NCBI GenBank assembly: GCA_003255025.1
Contig: QANY01002235.1
Span: forward strand, 774,260-838,259
Length of the DNA stretch: 64,000 nt
Source of the DNA: Datisca glomerata
Lineage: Eukaryota; Streptophyta; Magnoliopsida; Cucurbitales; Datiscaceae
Direction of reading: 5' to 3'
Both the position numbers and the translations under genes were made by a program. Below the pieces are notes generated by a model, which searched no databases, had not been told where the DNA came from, and was given only the letters and a program-made list of their open reading frames with translations. This document shows positions 34,861 through 45,999 of the stretch, one piece after another. How positions within the stretch are numbered: position 1 is the first letter of the stretch; each line of letters opens with the position of its first letter.

Positions 34861-35690
34861 GAGTAACATCTCATTATATTAGAATAAGATAAAATAAAAT
34901 GGACCCATTAATATGGCTTTGAAGTCATTTGTTCAGCTATGTCCTTTTTGTTATGGAACTTGACTTTATCTATAATTTACTCATTTATAATTTACTAAGG
35001 TTTTCGGATGATGACGTTAAAGTCAAAGAGTGATGCTAGAATCTGGCTTTGGACGGGTTTTCTTCAAATTGTCTTCTTGGAACATAAATTTGAATAATGT
35101 TTTAAAGACTTTAGTAGGGTTATCATTTGGATTTATGAATAATGTTTTCTAATAAATTGGAGATGTTTGATTTGTCTTAAATAAAGTAGTGCTATCCTAA
35201 TTGAAAAAATAGAGGAAAAATAATTTACCAATGGCAGGTCGACCTTTCTCTTCCGCATATATATCGCTAACAAGACTGTTTTACCCATAGTGCATCTCTA
35301 GGGTGTGCCAGTATTGACATCATAACTTAAGGCTCAAGATTTTGGGAGTTTTTTTGTTAAGTAAAAGTTTGGGAAATGTATGTTTGGGGTCCAATACCAG
35401 AATTTAGGAAGTCGCGTCTCTTTATATATAATGTTATGTTTGTCTTCTTTGGTTACTCGTTAGTGATGACTAAATACTCGTTGTGCTTATTTAAGATTGT
35501 TTTGGCACCACAAACCGTATTAGAAAGGCTATTGTCTGCGGGTGAGGAGCTGAACAATAGGGAAACTTTCATGAATTTTTGCAAGCCCTGATGTAATGCA
35601 GAGAAGATGCTCGTAGGGTACACCGTATAGGTGGAGCAAATGAAGTTGTAGCTAAGTGTAGAAAGTTATTTATCCACCTTAGTTTGATGG
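34861..35690. other. Non-coding stretch before the plus-strand gypsy gag
   Basis: Possibly LTR or leader of the gypsy element at 35691-37690. No PBS, TSD or LTR partner could be placed. The open frame at 35376-35591 has no recognised domain. Confidence 0.35.
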
Positions 35691-36360
35691 AGCTTCATGT
35701 GATGCAGTAGTCACATAAGAATGGATTGGTGAGATGGAGGATGCCCTCGCCTTTATGGAATGTGAGGTCTATCGAGGTACGTACCATGTACCACATTCAT
35801 GCTGAAGAAAGATGCCATGCATTGGTTGGGACTAACAAAGAGGACATGGAATCTTGATGAGAATCCGATCTCATGGAGTCGCTTCAAAGAACCTTTTTAT
35901 GAGAAATATTTTCCTATTACTATGAGATAAAGAAAGGATACAGTTTATCAACTCACCCAAGGTACCATGACTTTGGTGCAGTATGAAAGAAAATTCGAAG
36001 AGGAGTCTCGTTTTGCTCCGCACCTAGTTGACACTGAAGAGAGAAAGGCACATCAATTTTAAAGGGGTTTAAGGCTGGATACCAGGAAGCATGTTGCAGC
36101 GTTGAAATTGAAAACATATGCTAAGATAATTCAAGCTACTCAGGTCTTGGTGAAGGATAAAACTCCCAGGGTGCAGCATGAACGTATGGATCAAAACATT
36201 TCTTTAAAGAGGAAATATTTTGGGATAAAGATCAAATGTTGTAGTACTTGTGGTAACTCTCCGTCTGGTTTATGTCATCAGGAAGCTGGGGCATGTTTTT
36301 TATGGGGCAAGATATGACACTTTTTGAAGGATTGTCCTAGACTCAAGGAGAAACCAATAG
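35691..36360 (+). pseudogene. Ty3/gypsy gag with zinc knuckle
   Basis: Joined over several frames: EWIGEMEDALAFMECEVYRG, SWSRFKEPFYEKYFP, QYERKFEESRFAPHLVD and EERKAHQFYRGL-like (with a stop); then the open frame at 36102-36317 ends in a CCSTCGNSPSGLCHQEAGA-type knuckle followed by HFLKDCP. These are standard chromovirus gag features. Several stops and frameshifts break it. Confidence 0.8.
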
Positions 36361-37690
36361 GTTAAACATCTGGAATAAAGGCCAGGGTTTAAGGAAATGT
36401 GTATACCATCACAGAGGGCGAAGATGAGGAAGGAGCAACTGTAATGATATAGTATGCATTTAGTCGGGAATTGATAGCCAAAACTTCACCTTTAGACTAT
36501 GAATTATGCGTGTCAACTCCATTTGAAGTAACATTACAAACAGATCAAGCCGTAAAGTCGTGAACTTTGTATAGTTGACAAAAACCCAACTACTCTAATA
36601 ATTTGATAACAAATTATGCGAGTATCTTGCATTGTGAAAAAATGGTGTTGTTTAGAACTCCATGTATGCCTAAATTCAAGTTTAAGGTTCAAACTCGGGC
36701 ATTAAAAGTGAAGAAGCTTATTGATAATGATTGTTGAGATTATCTCGCTAGTGTTACGGACACACCAAAAGTGAAATTGTCAGTAGACAATATCATTATG
36801 GTTAGATCTTCTGCATCTTTCTCCTGATCAAGAGATTGACGTCAACATTGAGCTTATTCCCAGTACTGCATCTATCTTAAAAGCTCCTTATTGTATGGCA
36901 CTATCAAAGTTGAAAAAGTTCGTGGATCAATTGCAAGAACTCTTGGACAAAAGGGTACATCTGACATAGCGTATCAACTTCGGGATCACCACTTCCATTT
37001 TTTATGAAAAAGGACAAATTAATGAGACTTTGTATTGAATATCAAGAACTAAACAAGGTCACGATTAAGAACAAATATCCGTTCTTAAGGAATGAAAGAT
37101 TTATTTGACCACCTACAAGATGCATGTATATTTTCAAAGGTTGACTTTTACTCAAGATACCATCAGTTGAAGATCAGCAATGATGATTTATCTAAGACAA
37201 CTCACAGGACCAGATACATCACAGTAATGCCCTTTGGCTCAACAAATGATTCTACTATATTTATGGATCTTATATACATGGTCTTTGAGGAGATTCTAGA
37301 CAAGTTTGTCATTGGGTTTGCTGACGATATTTTAATCAATTCGAAGTCTAGCTCGATACATGAAAAGCACATGTAGAATGTACTTCTTACTCTGAAGAGA
37401 AACCAAACTATATGTGAAGTTCAAGAAATGTGAGTTTAGGTTAGCTCGAATATCTTTTTTGGGGGGCATGTGGTATCGAAGGAAGCAATATCTATAGATC
37501 CTACCAAGGTTGAAGCTAATGTTAATTGGCCCAAACATACCAAAAGATGTTCGGGAAGTTCGTAGTTTCTTCAGAGTAGCTGGCTATTACCAACATTTCA
37601 TTGAGCTTTTCTCTAAGCTATCAGGCCCTCTTATGCAACTCAATAGGAAGAATAAACATTACCTATACAAGCTTAAATATTTTAGCTCAT
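36361..37690 (+). pseudogene. Ty3/gypsy protease remnant and reverse transcriptase
   Basis: The protease part (36440-36760) is only a trace (PLDYELCVSTP, LIDNDC). RT is broken at first ([16 protein letters not shown]), then the frame at 37092-37376 reads ACIFSKVDFYSRYHQLKI, VMPFGSTNDSTIFMDL and IGFADDILINSKS, keeping the catalytic Asp pair. The frame at 37510-37692 gives VREVRSFFRVAGYYQHFIEL, the RT thumb. The element ends abruptly near 37690; RNase H and integrase are missing. Confidence 0.83.
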
Positions 37691-39400
37691 AACGAGCTTA
37701 AGGGAAAATTCAAATACAACCATTTCCATATTTATCTTATAAAAAATGAGCTAAGCATAGAAAATATTGTAAAGTAAATAAGGTTAAGAAAGAAGAAAGA
37801 GAGAAGGGAATAAACGAATATCCTCATCCTTGTCTTTTTTTCTCGCGTCCTTCTTTCCAATTCTATCATTTTTCTCCCCCTTCCTTCCCTGTAAAATGTT
37901 TCCTTATTCTCAACAAATGTGTCGCCTCTGCTCCTCACAAAGACATACTTGCTATATATAAGAGCCTTGGAAATAGGGCTTTAGCTACTAACAAGGACTT
38001 GTGTCAAGCAACGTTGCGACGGGGACCACTAGAAAAGCATTGATGCCATCTAGATAACTCATTTTTTAGCGCACGAGCTTTTCCTCCCTTTTTAGCACCA
38101 GCCAGACTACAAGACAAAGCCTCATGCTAAGTGTGCATGTACAATGCTATAGCAGCAAATGAATCCTCTCTGCAACAATTTCTCCAACTGTTAAGCTCCT
38201 AAGGGATCCTGTACAGAAGCATGACTTATGCATAAAAACTACTCAAAACTACTAGGAATGCTAGTAAGGTAGCTGAACTCAACAAAAAAACTAAACTAAA
38301 ATGAAATGACATATTTTTAAGCAATAAAATGCTACATCACCCTAAGCTGAACAAAAATTTATACTCAGAAATGTAAAGATGACTCTAAATCCTTAGAGTT
38401 ATTACACCCCTAAACTCAAAGCATTAATCATCCCCGAGTGATGAGAAGCAAAATAAAAGACTCGCTAAAGAAGTAACCACAAACACTACCACTCCCAAAC
38501 TTATCCAACTCTACTTTTCAATGCAAGTCAGACATCTAAGCCTCTTGACCAACCTGCTTAAAACTGAATACAAGAGTTAACAAAGAAGTTTAACTTGCAT
38601 TCTTAAACATACAGATCTGATGTGCTATCCTAGTTCTTTTCAGTGTTTGTGTGCTAGAAATTAGAGCTGCTCTTCTGGGTTGTTTAGGCTACTTTAAACA
38701 AAGATCATAGGCCTAAATTGTGCATTCTATCAAGACATCCTATCTCAGTAGAAAAGAGCAAGTAACATGAAGTTTACACATTAAAGAGGGAAAGCAGTTA
38801 CATACATGAAAATCATAAGGCAATTCTAAACATTAAACTGCAATCTTTTTATTATATTGGCTTTTTTTCATTAGATTAGAATACCTCTTATGTTATACTG
38901 TCTTTTTACATGAATAGTCAACACTTGCGGTGAAGATACCCAGTTGCTCAACAATATAGCCAGCAAGGCTGCTATCTTTCTTTAATTTGAGATTGCTTTT
39001 TCTATTGCTATAGCAAACTCACAACCTATGGCTGCCTTTTTACGCGAATAGTCAACACTTGTGGTGAAGACATCAGATTTCTCAACAACCTAAGAAAGAG
39101 GAGTCATTGTAACCTTTTTTATTTGTTAATATTTTCTTTAAAGCCAATAGAGCAGCAAAGTTATACACAAACATTCTATACAAATTCCCTCCCTAAACTT
39201 TAATATTTGCCATGATGAATAGCTACAACAGTGCTTTCTAGAAGTTCTAGGTGCTAGAAAGAGCATTAAGCCGTACTCAGATTTAAAATATCCTAAACTT
39301 TGCAAATACAACTAACTCAACTTCTAATTGCAGAAAGAAAGGGAACTAGTCACTCCAAATTCAACATAATTTGAGAATAACTAAACATTTTTATCACCCT
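37691..39400 (-). repeat. Probable 3' LTR (distal part) of the minus-strand Athila element
   Basis: Non-coding. On the minus strand CTCTTATATATAGCAAG (around 37950-37966) looks like an LTR TATA box. The block lies downstream of the Athila polypurine tract (44254-44270), with the viral block between. A direct repeat of about 55 bp with TTTTTACATGAATAGTCAAC and GGTGAAGA occurs at about 38903-38960 and 39028-39085. LTR assignment is inferred from position; no 5' LTR lies in the window. Confidence 0.4.
38903..39085. repeat. Direct repeat pair with GAATAGTCAACACTTG core
   Basis: CTGTCTTTTTACATGAATAG and CTGCCTTTTTACGCGAATAG both continue TCAACACTTG(C/T)GGTGAAGA, about 125 bp apart. Confidence 0.65.
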
Positions 39401-39515
39401 TCATTTAATTGTATATATATATATAATATTATAATTGATCACCCTTCATTTTTATCACCCTTCATTTAATTATATATATATATATATATAATATTATAAT
39501 TGATCATTTATTATG
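39400..39515. repeat. TA-rich duplication
   Basis: CATTTAATT, a (TA)n run, ATATTATAATTGATCA and CACCCTTCATTT occur twice (about 39403-39460 and 39462-39505). Confidence 0.65.
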
Positions 39516-39815
39516 TCTTGAGGTTATTGTTGACCTATTACTACTAGAAGAATTACTTTTAAATAATCTACTCATTGCTCAACTAACTAAATTATTCTTA
39601 TTATTGAGATTAACCAGCCACTTCGGCGGAGAGTAAGATTAGATATAAGCAATTATTCATGTAAATAAATAAGTAAACAATATTATCAATATCCAGCCAT
39701 AATAGGTGGCAAACAATATAAATTACGTAGAAATAGAAGTAGAAATAGTAAATGCAGTTAATGAACAGTATTATCCCCACCAGATTTGGCTCTAATGCCA
39801 AAAGACGCAGAATTA
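39510..39815 (-). repeat. Viral leader copy (minus orientation, with internal deletion)
   Basis: Matches the leader at 43390-43930. Its PBS-like end (ATTAGAGCCAAATCTGGTGG on the minus strand) is near 39775-39795. About 230 bp between the equivalents of 43487 and 43715 are missing. Confidence 0.7.
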
Positions 39816-39819
39816 AACA

Positions 39820-40330
39820 TTATTATCCCTTAATTACTGTTTAATTCCGCATCTTTTGGTATTAGAGTCAAACCTGGTGGGGATAATATGTTCATTAACT
39901 GCATTAATTGTTTCTACTTTTATTTCTACATGATAATAATGTTTAATTCCGCGTCTTTTGGTATCAAAGCCAAACCTGGTGGGGATAATATGTTCATTAA
40001 CTGCATTAATTGTTTCTACTTTTATTTCTGCATAATTTATACTGTTTGCCGCCTATTATGGCTGGACATTGATAAGATTGTTTACTTATTTACTTACATG
40101 AATAATTGCTTATATCTAATCTTACTCTTCGCCCAAATGGCTCGTTATTCTTATAATTGATTATTTCTTTGTATTATTTGTCTGCTTAATCTGTGAATCT
40201 GTTTATCAGAGGCTCACGTACCGGCTTCTATTTGGTTAGCTTCGGGGACCTAGGTAAGACCTCTTAGATACGTAAATTCTGAGGGAAGGGTGGCTGTAGA
40301 GGTAACTTCTTCTTTCCCTTTTATCCTATT
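39820..40330 (+). repeat. Viral leader copies in plus orientation (one partial, one longer)
   Basis: GTTTAATTCCGC(A/G)TCTTTTGG starts two successive copies, at about 39839 and 39948. Each runs through the PBS-like GGTATCAAAGCC region and TCATTAACTGCATTAATTGTTT. The second continues to about 40330 and is an inverted copy of 43560-43930. Tyr/Phe-rich frames over it are artefacts. Confidence 0.75.
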
Positions 40331-40339
40331 GAAATTTTC

Positions 40340-42780
40340 AAGGATTTGTGAAAAACTTACAGTATTACTATTATTAGACTTAACATTTTTTTTCTTTAGA
40401 ATTACATATTTAAGGCTTTCAAGCTATTCTTCTTTTAATTCTGAATTTTTCAATTTTGCAATTTAAATCTAACAAGAGAGTTTCTTATTCTTCATTTTTA
40501 TTTATGACATTGATTTTTTGACAACAACTATTGCTGCATCCCATAGTGATGTTAGGAGAATCACTGTCAGAATTTAAGAATTCAGTTTCAAAGGATTCAG
40601 AGGTTTCATATTCTCCTAAATCTTTACTATTACTTTCATAGTAATCTATTGTTTCTAAGATTCTAAACAATTCTTGTTTATCTTCTTCAAAAAATTTAAT
40701 TGATTAATTTTATTTTTAACTTGACAAGTATTTGATAGGTGACATTTCTGTCCACATTTAAAACAGGTAATATTACTTTTAAACCTTTTATGGAATAGTT
40801 TTTATTCCTAGAGAAATTTTTATTCCTAGAAAAGTTTTGGTCAAAACTTTTATTTTTATGTTTGTGGTAATTTTTCTTATAGGATTTGTGAGACCTTCTA
40901 GGGTTTAAGTGAGAATTTTTCCTATTTTCTAAGAAGGGACAATAGAGAGTAAACTGTATTGCTCACAAAAATTACCTAACTCATATTTAGCAGCTTTGCT
41001 TTCTTTTTTAATTTGTTTGTTGATTTTCATATCAACACACATTTTTAATCCTTCATTTTGTATTCTAGTAATTATTGTTCCACAGGTTAGACTACCATAA
41101 TCTATATTTCCTAGGTCATTACTAAGGATTGTCCTAATTTTATGTGCAAAGAGATTGGGTAATCCATTAATGAACTTTTTTTTTTCAAAAGGGTTGATTA
41201 CTATCTTCCCTTGACATAACTCTAGATAAGAATATATTCTTCTACCATTTAAAATTACTTAATGTTAAACACCTAAGATTGGTTAAATGGTCATGAATAC
41301 GCGAAGTAATATTACTTGGCGTACCAATGAAATGTTCAATTATTGTATAAAAGAGTGTATTTATCCCATCAGGTATTGTTTCCTGATTTTCTCCAATAAT
41401 CGGGTTTCCTTCAGCATCAATCTTTAGTGTTGAAAGAATGACAAATTTGGATTCTTCTGTGAGATGTTTTTCCCACCAAGAATGGAGCATTCCTGTGAAT
41501 CCTGTGACTAGAAGATTTATTACTTCTTCATGAAGTAAATTGTGAGAGGTAATGTAGTTGTTAGCTACCAATGCCATGTGTTGTAATCTATTGGGAACTT
41601 CCTGTTCAGAAAGACCATCAATATTTCATTCATATAATTTTTCTGCAGAAATAGAAAATTGATCAACAAGAGAAAATTCAGTAATTTGAATATCAAGAGG
41701 CATGAGTTTCTTATGCCATTTTCTTTCTAACTTATTAATTTTTAAATTTTTAAATGTTTTTCAATATTTTTAATATTTTAAAATTTACTTATTGTAGATG
41801 ATTCATAGGTTGATTCTGACCTATATCTATCTGAATCTAAATTATCATCTTGGCTAATTACCTTAACAAAGGAAGATGACTCAATAGATTTATTCTTTAA
41901 TTCCTGAATTATTTTATCAATCTTTTTATTAATTGGAATAATTTTTAAAGTGGTTTTATCTTAAAGATTTCTTAAATGTTTTTCTTTCAGGGTTTCACTA
42001 GGTTTAGGTTCATTGAGAACATTAACATTAGTTTCAATTTTGTCTAATTGTTTATCTATTCTAATTAGGCTCTGGTTAGTATAGTTGAGTTGTTCAACTA
42101 CTTTTTTGTTTGGTTCTTATTCTTTTTTAATTTTGAAAGGAGAAGCAGTGATTAAAATTTTTTTATGATTAATCATATTTTTTATGGAGGAGGATGACTA
42201 GTAGATACTACACTAGAGTCTTCCTTAACCCATTTATATTTTGAAATTACTTTGATATTTCTTTCGTAAATATCTTCAAGATAATTAAGGAAAAATATAT
42301 CAATTCTAAATTCTTGCATAAATGTCTTCCATTCAACAAGTATGACTTTTTTTATCCATATCATATGAATCTCTGAATCTATTACGTCTATCTATATTGG
42401 CTAAGTCATTATTGCGTTGGGTTAGACCTTCCCAATCTGTTTTATATTCTTGACTCAAGGTTCTTATATTCAGAACAAAGAGTTGAGGATTGACAGAATG
42501 AAGGCTTCCTTGGAAATCTGATTAAGTGGATGCTTCAGTTTCATCAGATTCATCAGACTTATTATCAAAGACTAGTTGAATAACTTGAGAACTTGTGGCT
42601 ATGCTTTTAAGTTTTAAATTTTTTATTTGTAATTTCTTTAATTCTTGTTCTACATTTTGAATTCTAAGATTTTTATCATTACCAATGGATGATTCAGAAA
42701 AGGAATTCCTAGGGGTACTAGAGTGGCTATACTCTCTAATTTATGGACTAGAATATGATTGAAAGTTAGTTTTTACAGTA
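40340..42780 (-). pseudogene. Pararetrovirus coat-protein-like region with CCHC zinc knuckle
   Basis: Read on the minus strand. The frame at 41242-41577 (111 residues) holds a gag-like helical segment with a Trp-Trp pair (HSWWEKHL). Past stops a basic region leads to the knuckle CFKCGQKCHLSNTC (40724-40765, C-X2-C-X4-H-X4-C intact). The frame at 40485-40670 is an acidic tail with a CSNSCCQK cluster. Many stops and frameshifts lie between, so no functional capsid protein can be made. Confidence 0.68.
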
Positions 42781-43385
42781 CCATCCATGTACTGGTGGAT
42801 GTAATCTACATCTTCAATTGATCTTTGAAGTTGGGTAGGTTGACTTTCATTTATTAAAAGCTAATTTGTTGGTAAATAAATATCAGACTACCTAATTATT
42901 TTAGGAACTCTAATATTGGCATTACTTTGACTAGATTGTATCAATAGGGTTTGATTCTCTGGACTCCTATTGATGGCTTCGAAATTCATATTTGTTTTGG
43001 TTACTTTGTAATGAAGTCTAAAGATTAAATCTAGAGGTTAGGTGCTTTCTCAGAATTGGTAACCACTAGTTTTAATATTCAAAGTTAATGATTTTAAAAT
43101 ATGGGGATCTGCTAAACTAACAGACAAATATGGAAAACAATCAAAATAGATTGGACCATTACAAAGTGAAAATTCAATTAATCCTAAAATACTATCACCA
43201 AAATTTGTAAATCTTGCATCTCGCAAGGCTAATAAAATAGAGGTATTTAGGCCCCTTTTTGTGAGTGATTTTACTCTAATCTGGACTAAACCAAAATAAA
43301 AGAAATTATATACATCTTGAATATGATGCTTTATTGCTTTAGAGGAAAGTAATTGACATGTTTCATGCTCTTTCCCATTATGTCA
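42781..43385 (-). pseudogene. Pararetrovirus movement-protein-like region
   Basis: The minus strand from about 43360 keeps a readable stretch with GLVQIRVKSLTKRGLN, LRDARFTNFGDSILG and CNGPIYFDCFPY in one frame, consistent with the 30K-type movement protein of caulimovirids, followed by a Ser/Gln-rich linker. A stop interrupts it near 43050. Identification rests on this pattern and on its place between leader and coat-like region. Confidence 0.6.
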
Positions 43386-43389
43386 GGTA

Positions 43390-43930
43390 TTGAGGTTATT
43401 GTTGACTTATTACTACTAGAAGAATTACTCCTAAACAATCTACTCATTGATCAATTAACTAAATTATTCTTATTATTGAGAATTTCATATTGTATTTTTT
43501 GTTACTAACCTTGTGGTGACTTCTACAACCTCCTATTAGGCTTCACTCTTCTTCCTTTCGCCTCTACAGCCACCCTACCCTCGGGATATACATATTTAAG
43601 AGATCTTACCTAGGTCCCCGAAGCTAACCAAATAGAAGCCGGTACGTGAGCCTCTGATAAACTGATTCATAGATTAAGCAGACAAATAATACAGGAAAAT
43701 AATCAATTATAAGAATAACGAGCTACTTGGGCGAAGAGTAAGATTAGATATAAGCAATTATTCATGTAAGTAAATAAGTAAACAATCTTATCAATATCAA
43801 GCCATAATAGGCGGCAAACAATATAAATAATGCAGAAATAAAAGTAGAAACAATTAATGCAGTTAATGAACATATTATCCCTACCAGGTTTGGCTTTGAT
43901 ACCAAAAGGTGCGGAATTAAACAGTAATTA
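43390..43930 (-). repeat. Viral leader (intergenic region) upstream of the movement-protein region
   Basis: Non-coding. Starts at the PBS end (about 43920) and runs to the coding region at about 43385. Its part at 43560-43930 is an inverted copy of 39940-40330 and its part at 43390-43486 a direct copy of 39517-39610. A short extra piece of leader lies at 44015-44060. Confidence 0.75.
43891..43906 (-). promoter_or_regulatory. Primer-binding site of the endogenous pararetrovirus
   Basis: The minus strand reads TTTTGGTATCAAAGCCA, close to the tRNA-iMet complement used by plant pararetroviruses. A second copy (plus) lies near 39957-39972. Confidence 0.65.
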
Positions 43931-44078
43931 AGAGAGGGGGTGTTAGAGATAAAAGGCCGAGCAGGAACAAGAAGATTTGCTTCTTCTAATAATATAGAAT
44001 AAGCATCCATTTGGACGGAGTGTAAGATTAGATATAAGTAATTATTCATGTAAGTAAATATTACTTCTCTGTATTATT

Positions 44079-44079
<1 letters not shown>

Positions 44080-44113
<34 letters not shown>
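44080..44113. repeat. (TA)n microsatellite
   Basis: About 17 TA units at the right border of the viral block. Similar TA runs border the left side near 39413-39430 and 39472-39490. Confidence 0.9.
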
Positions 44114-44116
<3 letters not shown>

Positions 44117-44253
44117 GCTTTTACTTTTTATTAATTAAGAAGATTATCAGCAAGCTTAAATTAAAAACTCACAAAAGAAAATAGAACTAACATGCTAAAA
44201 AATCACAATCACCAAAGGAAAATTTTCAAAGATAACTCCAAAAAAGGGGCATA

Positions 44254-44270
44254 GGCCCTCTCCCCCAAAC
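44254..44270 (-). promoter_or_regulatory. Polypurine tract of the minus-strand Athila element
   Basis: On the minus strand GTTTGGGGGAGAGGGCC follows the end of the third ORF by about 210 bp, as expected just before a 3' LTR. The LTR would start near 44253, run to the TA-rich border of the viral block, and resume at about 39400. Confidence 0.7.
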
Positions 44271-44481
44271 TTGACATTTGTAGTGTCTCTGCTGAAACTA
44301 AGAAATAATAATAACAAACCAAAAACATACAATCAAAATATTTAAGCACTCAAACAAAAACCATAATCAAAGATCACCAATAATCAGAAATGAAAAAGAA
44401 GAAACAAGCAAATAAAAAGAAATGGGCCATTGAGGTACTCCCCTGAAACTACTGCAAGATGCTGCAGTAATCCAACAACTA

Positions 44482-45555
44482 TCACTTCTTGGAAGAGCTC
44501 ATAAGCCCACCTATCCCTTTAGAAGAAACTTTATGGTATGACAGTCTTTTCTGCACTGATTGTAATTCCTCTTGAATTTGGTCCTCTATAGACTTCCCAA
44601 TCTCAGTTGTTTTGAGCTTCTTCTTGGCACTTACACTAGATCCAACTTTTAGTGTTTCGTTCTTCTTTTTAGTTGATTTACCTTTAGACTTGATAGTCTT
44701 AGTTAGTTCTTCTTCTTTCTCATGCTACTGCTTCTCTGGACTAAGAGTTAATAACTTTCTCTTTCCTTTGTCTTTTTGTTTCTTGGCTGATGATTTTGGT
44801 GTTAGTGTTGGTAATACTCCCTCCTTACTCTCTTCAACTTCTTCTTCATGCTTCTCTTTTTCATCATCTTCACTATCTTCTTTTTCCTCCTGGGCCTCAT
44901 CTTGCTCATCCTCTTTTAACGTCTCATTCTTCTTCAACATCAAGCTTTTCCCTTTCCTCTTTAACTTTTCCTCCTCCTCCATTACTTCTTCATTCTCAAG
45001 GGGCTACATCATCATGGAAAGATTTCTCTTCCTCACCCTACTATTCCTCTACTGTCTCATCCTCCTCGGCCTTCCAGGGGTGAAGAATGACCTCTGGAAA
45101 AGGAGGCAAAGGCCAAGTGGGCTTTGTAAAAATTTTCTATCAGTTGTTCTGCACAGCACGGTCTCGTGCTTGAGCATATTCTCAATATTCTAGACTTTGG
45201 TGCTCCAGTTAGGAAAATAATTTCTAGGCCTTCTTTTACAGGTCTTCTTGGTGGATAATCTTATCATGTAGTGTCACCAACATCATGTTAATATCAGTGG
45301 TAGCCATTTCCTTTTGCGTACCAGCTTGTTTTGAGGAAGATTGCTCAGCTAATGCCACTAGATCCTTACCCTTCTTTGCATCAAACCTTGCTATAGCAGT
45401 CAGATTCATAGCCCCACAATTTATAAAGTTTTCCTTAGCACTCATAAAAGAAAAGAATAATAAAACACGGCTTGGTTATTAAACAAGGGAAAAACAAACA
45501 TCCCGTCTTCTTGCCAACATAGAATCCTATTTCTCTAAAAATAATACGACTAACA
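44482..45555 (-). pseudogene. 'Putative plant transposon protein' ORF, C-terminal part
   Basis: Continues the ORF begun at 51937. After the CACTA insertion it reads VSRIIFREIGFYVGKKTGCL, then FINCGAMNLTAIARFDAKKG (frame at 45236-45445), and later a strongly acidic/basic low-complexity tail (frame at 44725-44982, EEEEKLKRKGKSLMLKKNET and more). It ends SSKGIGGLMSSSKK with a stop at 44482-44484. Frames shift two or three times. Such ORFs lie between pol and the 3' LTR in Athila-type elements; their role is unknown. Confidence 0.65.
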
Positions 45556-45999
45556 TTACACTACAAAAAAGCTGACCATTAGTGACGAGACTTTTAGCGA
45601 TGAAGTCAAATTCATCGCTAAAAGTGTGTCTATAGCGACCAACTTTTTAGTTGGTCACCAAAGATGACCTATAACGTTTCCGATTTTACGTGTCGCAATA
45701 GGTGTCACGCGGGAAGAAAAAAAATGAAGCGTGCCCTTTTTAGGCCTTTTACCAATGAATATTTAAATTCATCGCTAAAAGCCTTATTTTCACCGACGAA
45801 ATAAAAATTTTGTCAGGAAAAGCCTAATTTTTAGTGACCACATTTTTTGTTGTCGGGAAAAGTTGAGGTTTTAGCGACAATTTGTTACTCATCGTTGCTA
45901 AATTTCTAACCTTGTTAAAACGACGTAGTTTTAGCAAAGTCCATCTCATAAACACAAAGGGAAGAAAGCCCTCTCATTTCCCTCAGCTCCTCAACCAAT

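Larger units (their letters stand above)
39510..44060 (-). mobile_element. Endogenous pararetrovirus (Caulimoviridae-like) fragment, rearranged
   Basis: A minus-strand block with movement-protein-like and coat-protein-like regions ending in a CCHC zinc knuckle (40724-40765), preceded by a non-coding leader that starts with a tRNA-Met primer-binding site near 43891-43906. Extra leader copies lie at the left in both orientations. The order PBS, leader, movement protein, coat protein is that of petuvirus-like plant pararetroviruses. No protease, RT or RNase H is present and all frames are broken by stops, so it is an old, incomplete copy. Confidence 0.7.

Noticed and set aside
39888..40160. Tyr/Phe-rich open frame with internal repeat
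   Set aside because: It is a translation of two tandem copies of the viral leader, which is non-coding and contains the primer-binding site.
44612..45193. 193-codon Ser/Phe-rich plus-strand frame
   Set aside because: It is the antisense of the Glu/Lys-rich third ORF of the Athila element; the minus-strand reading has the domain context.
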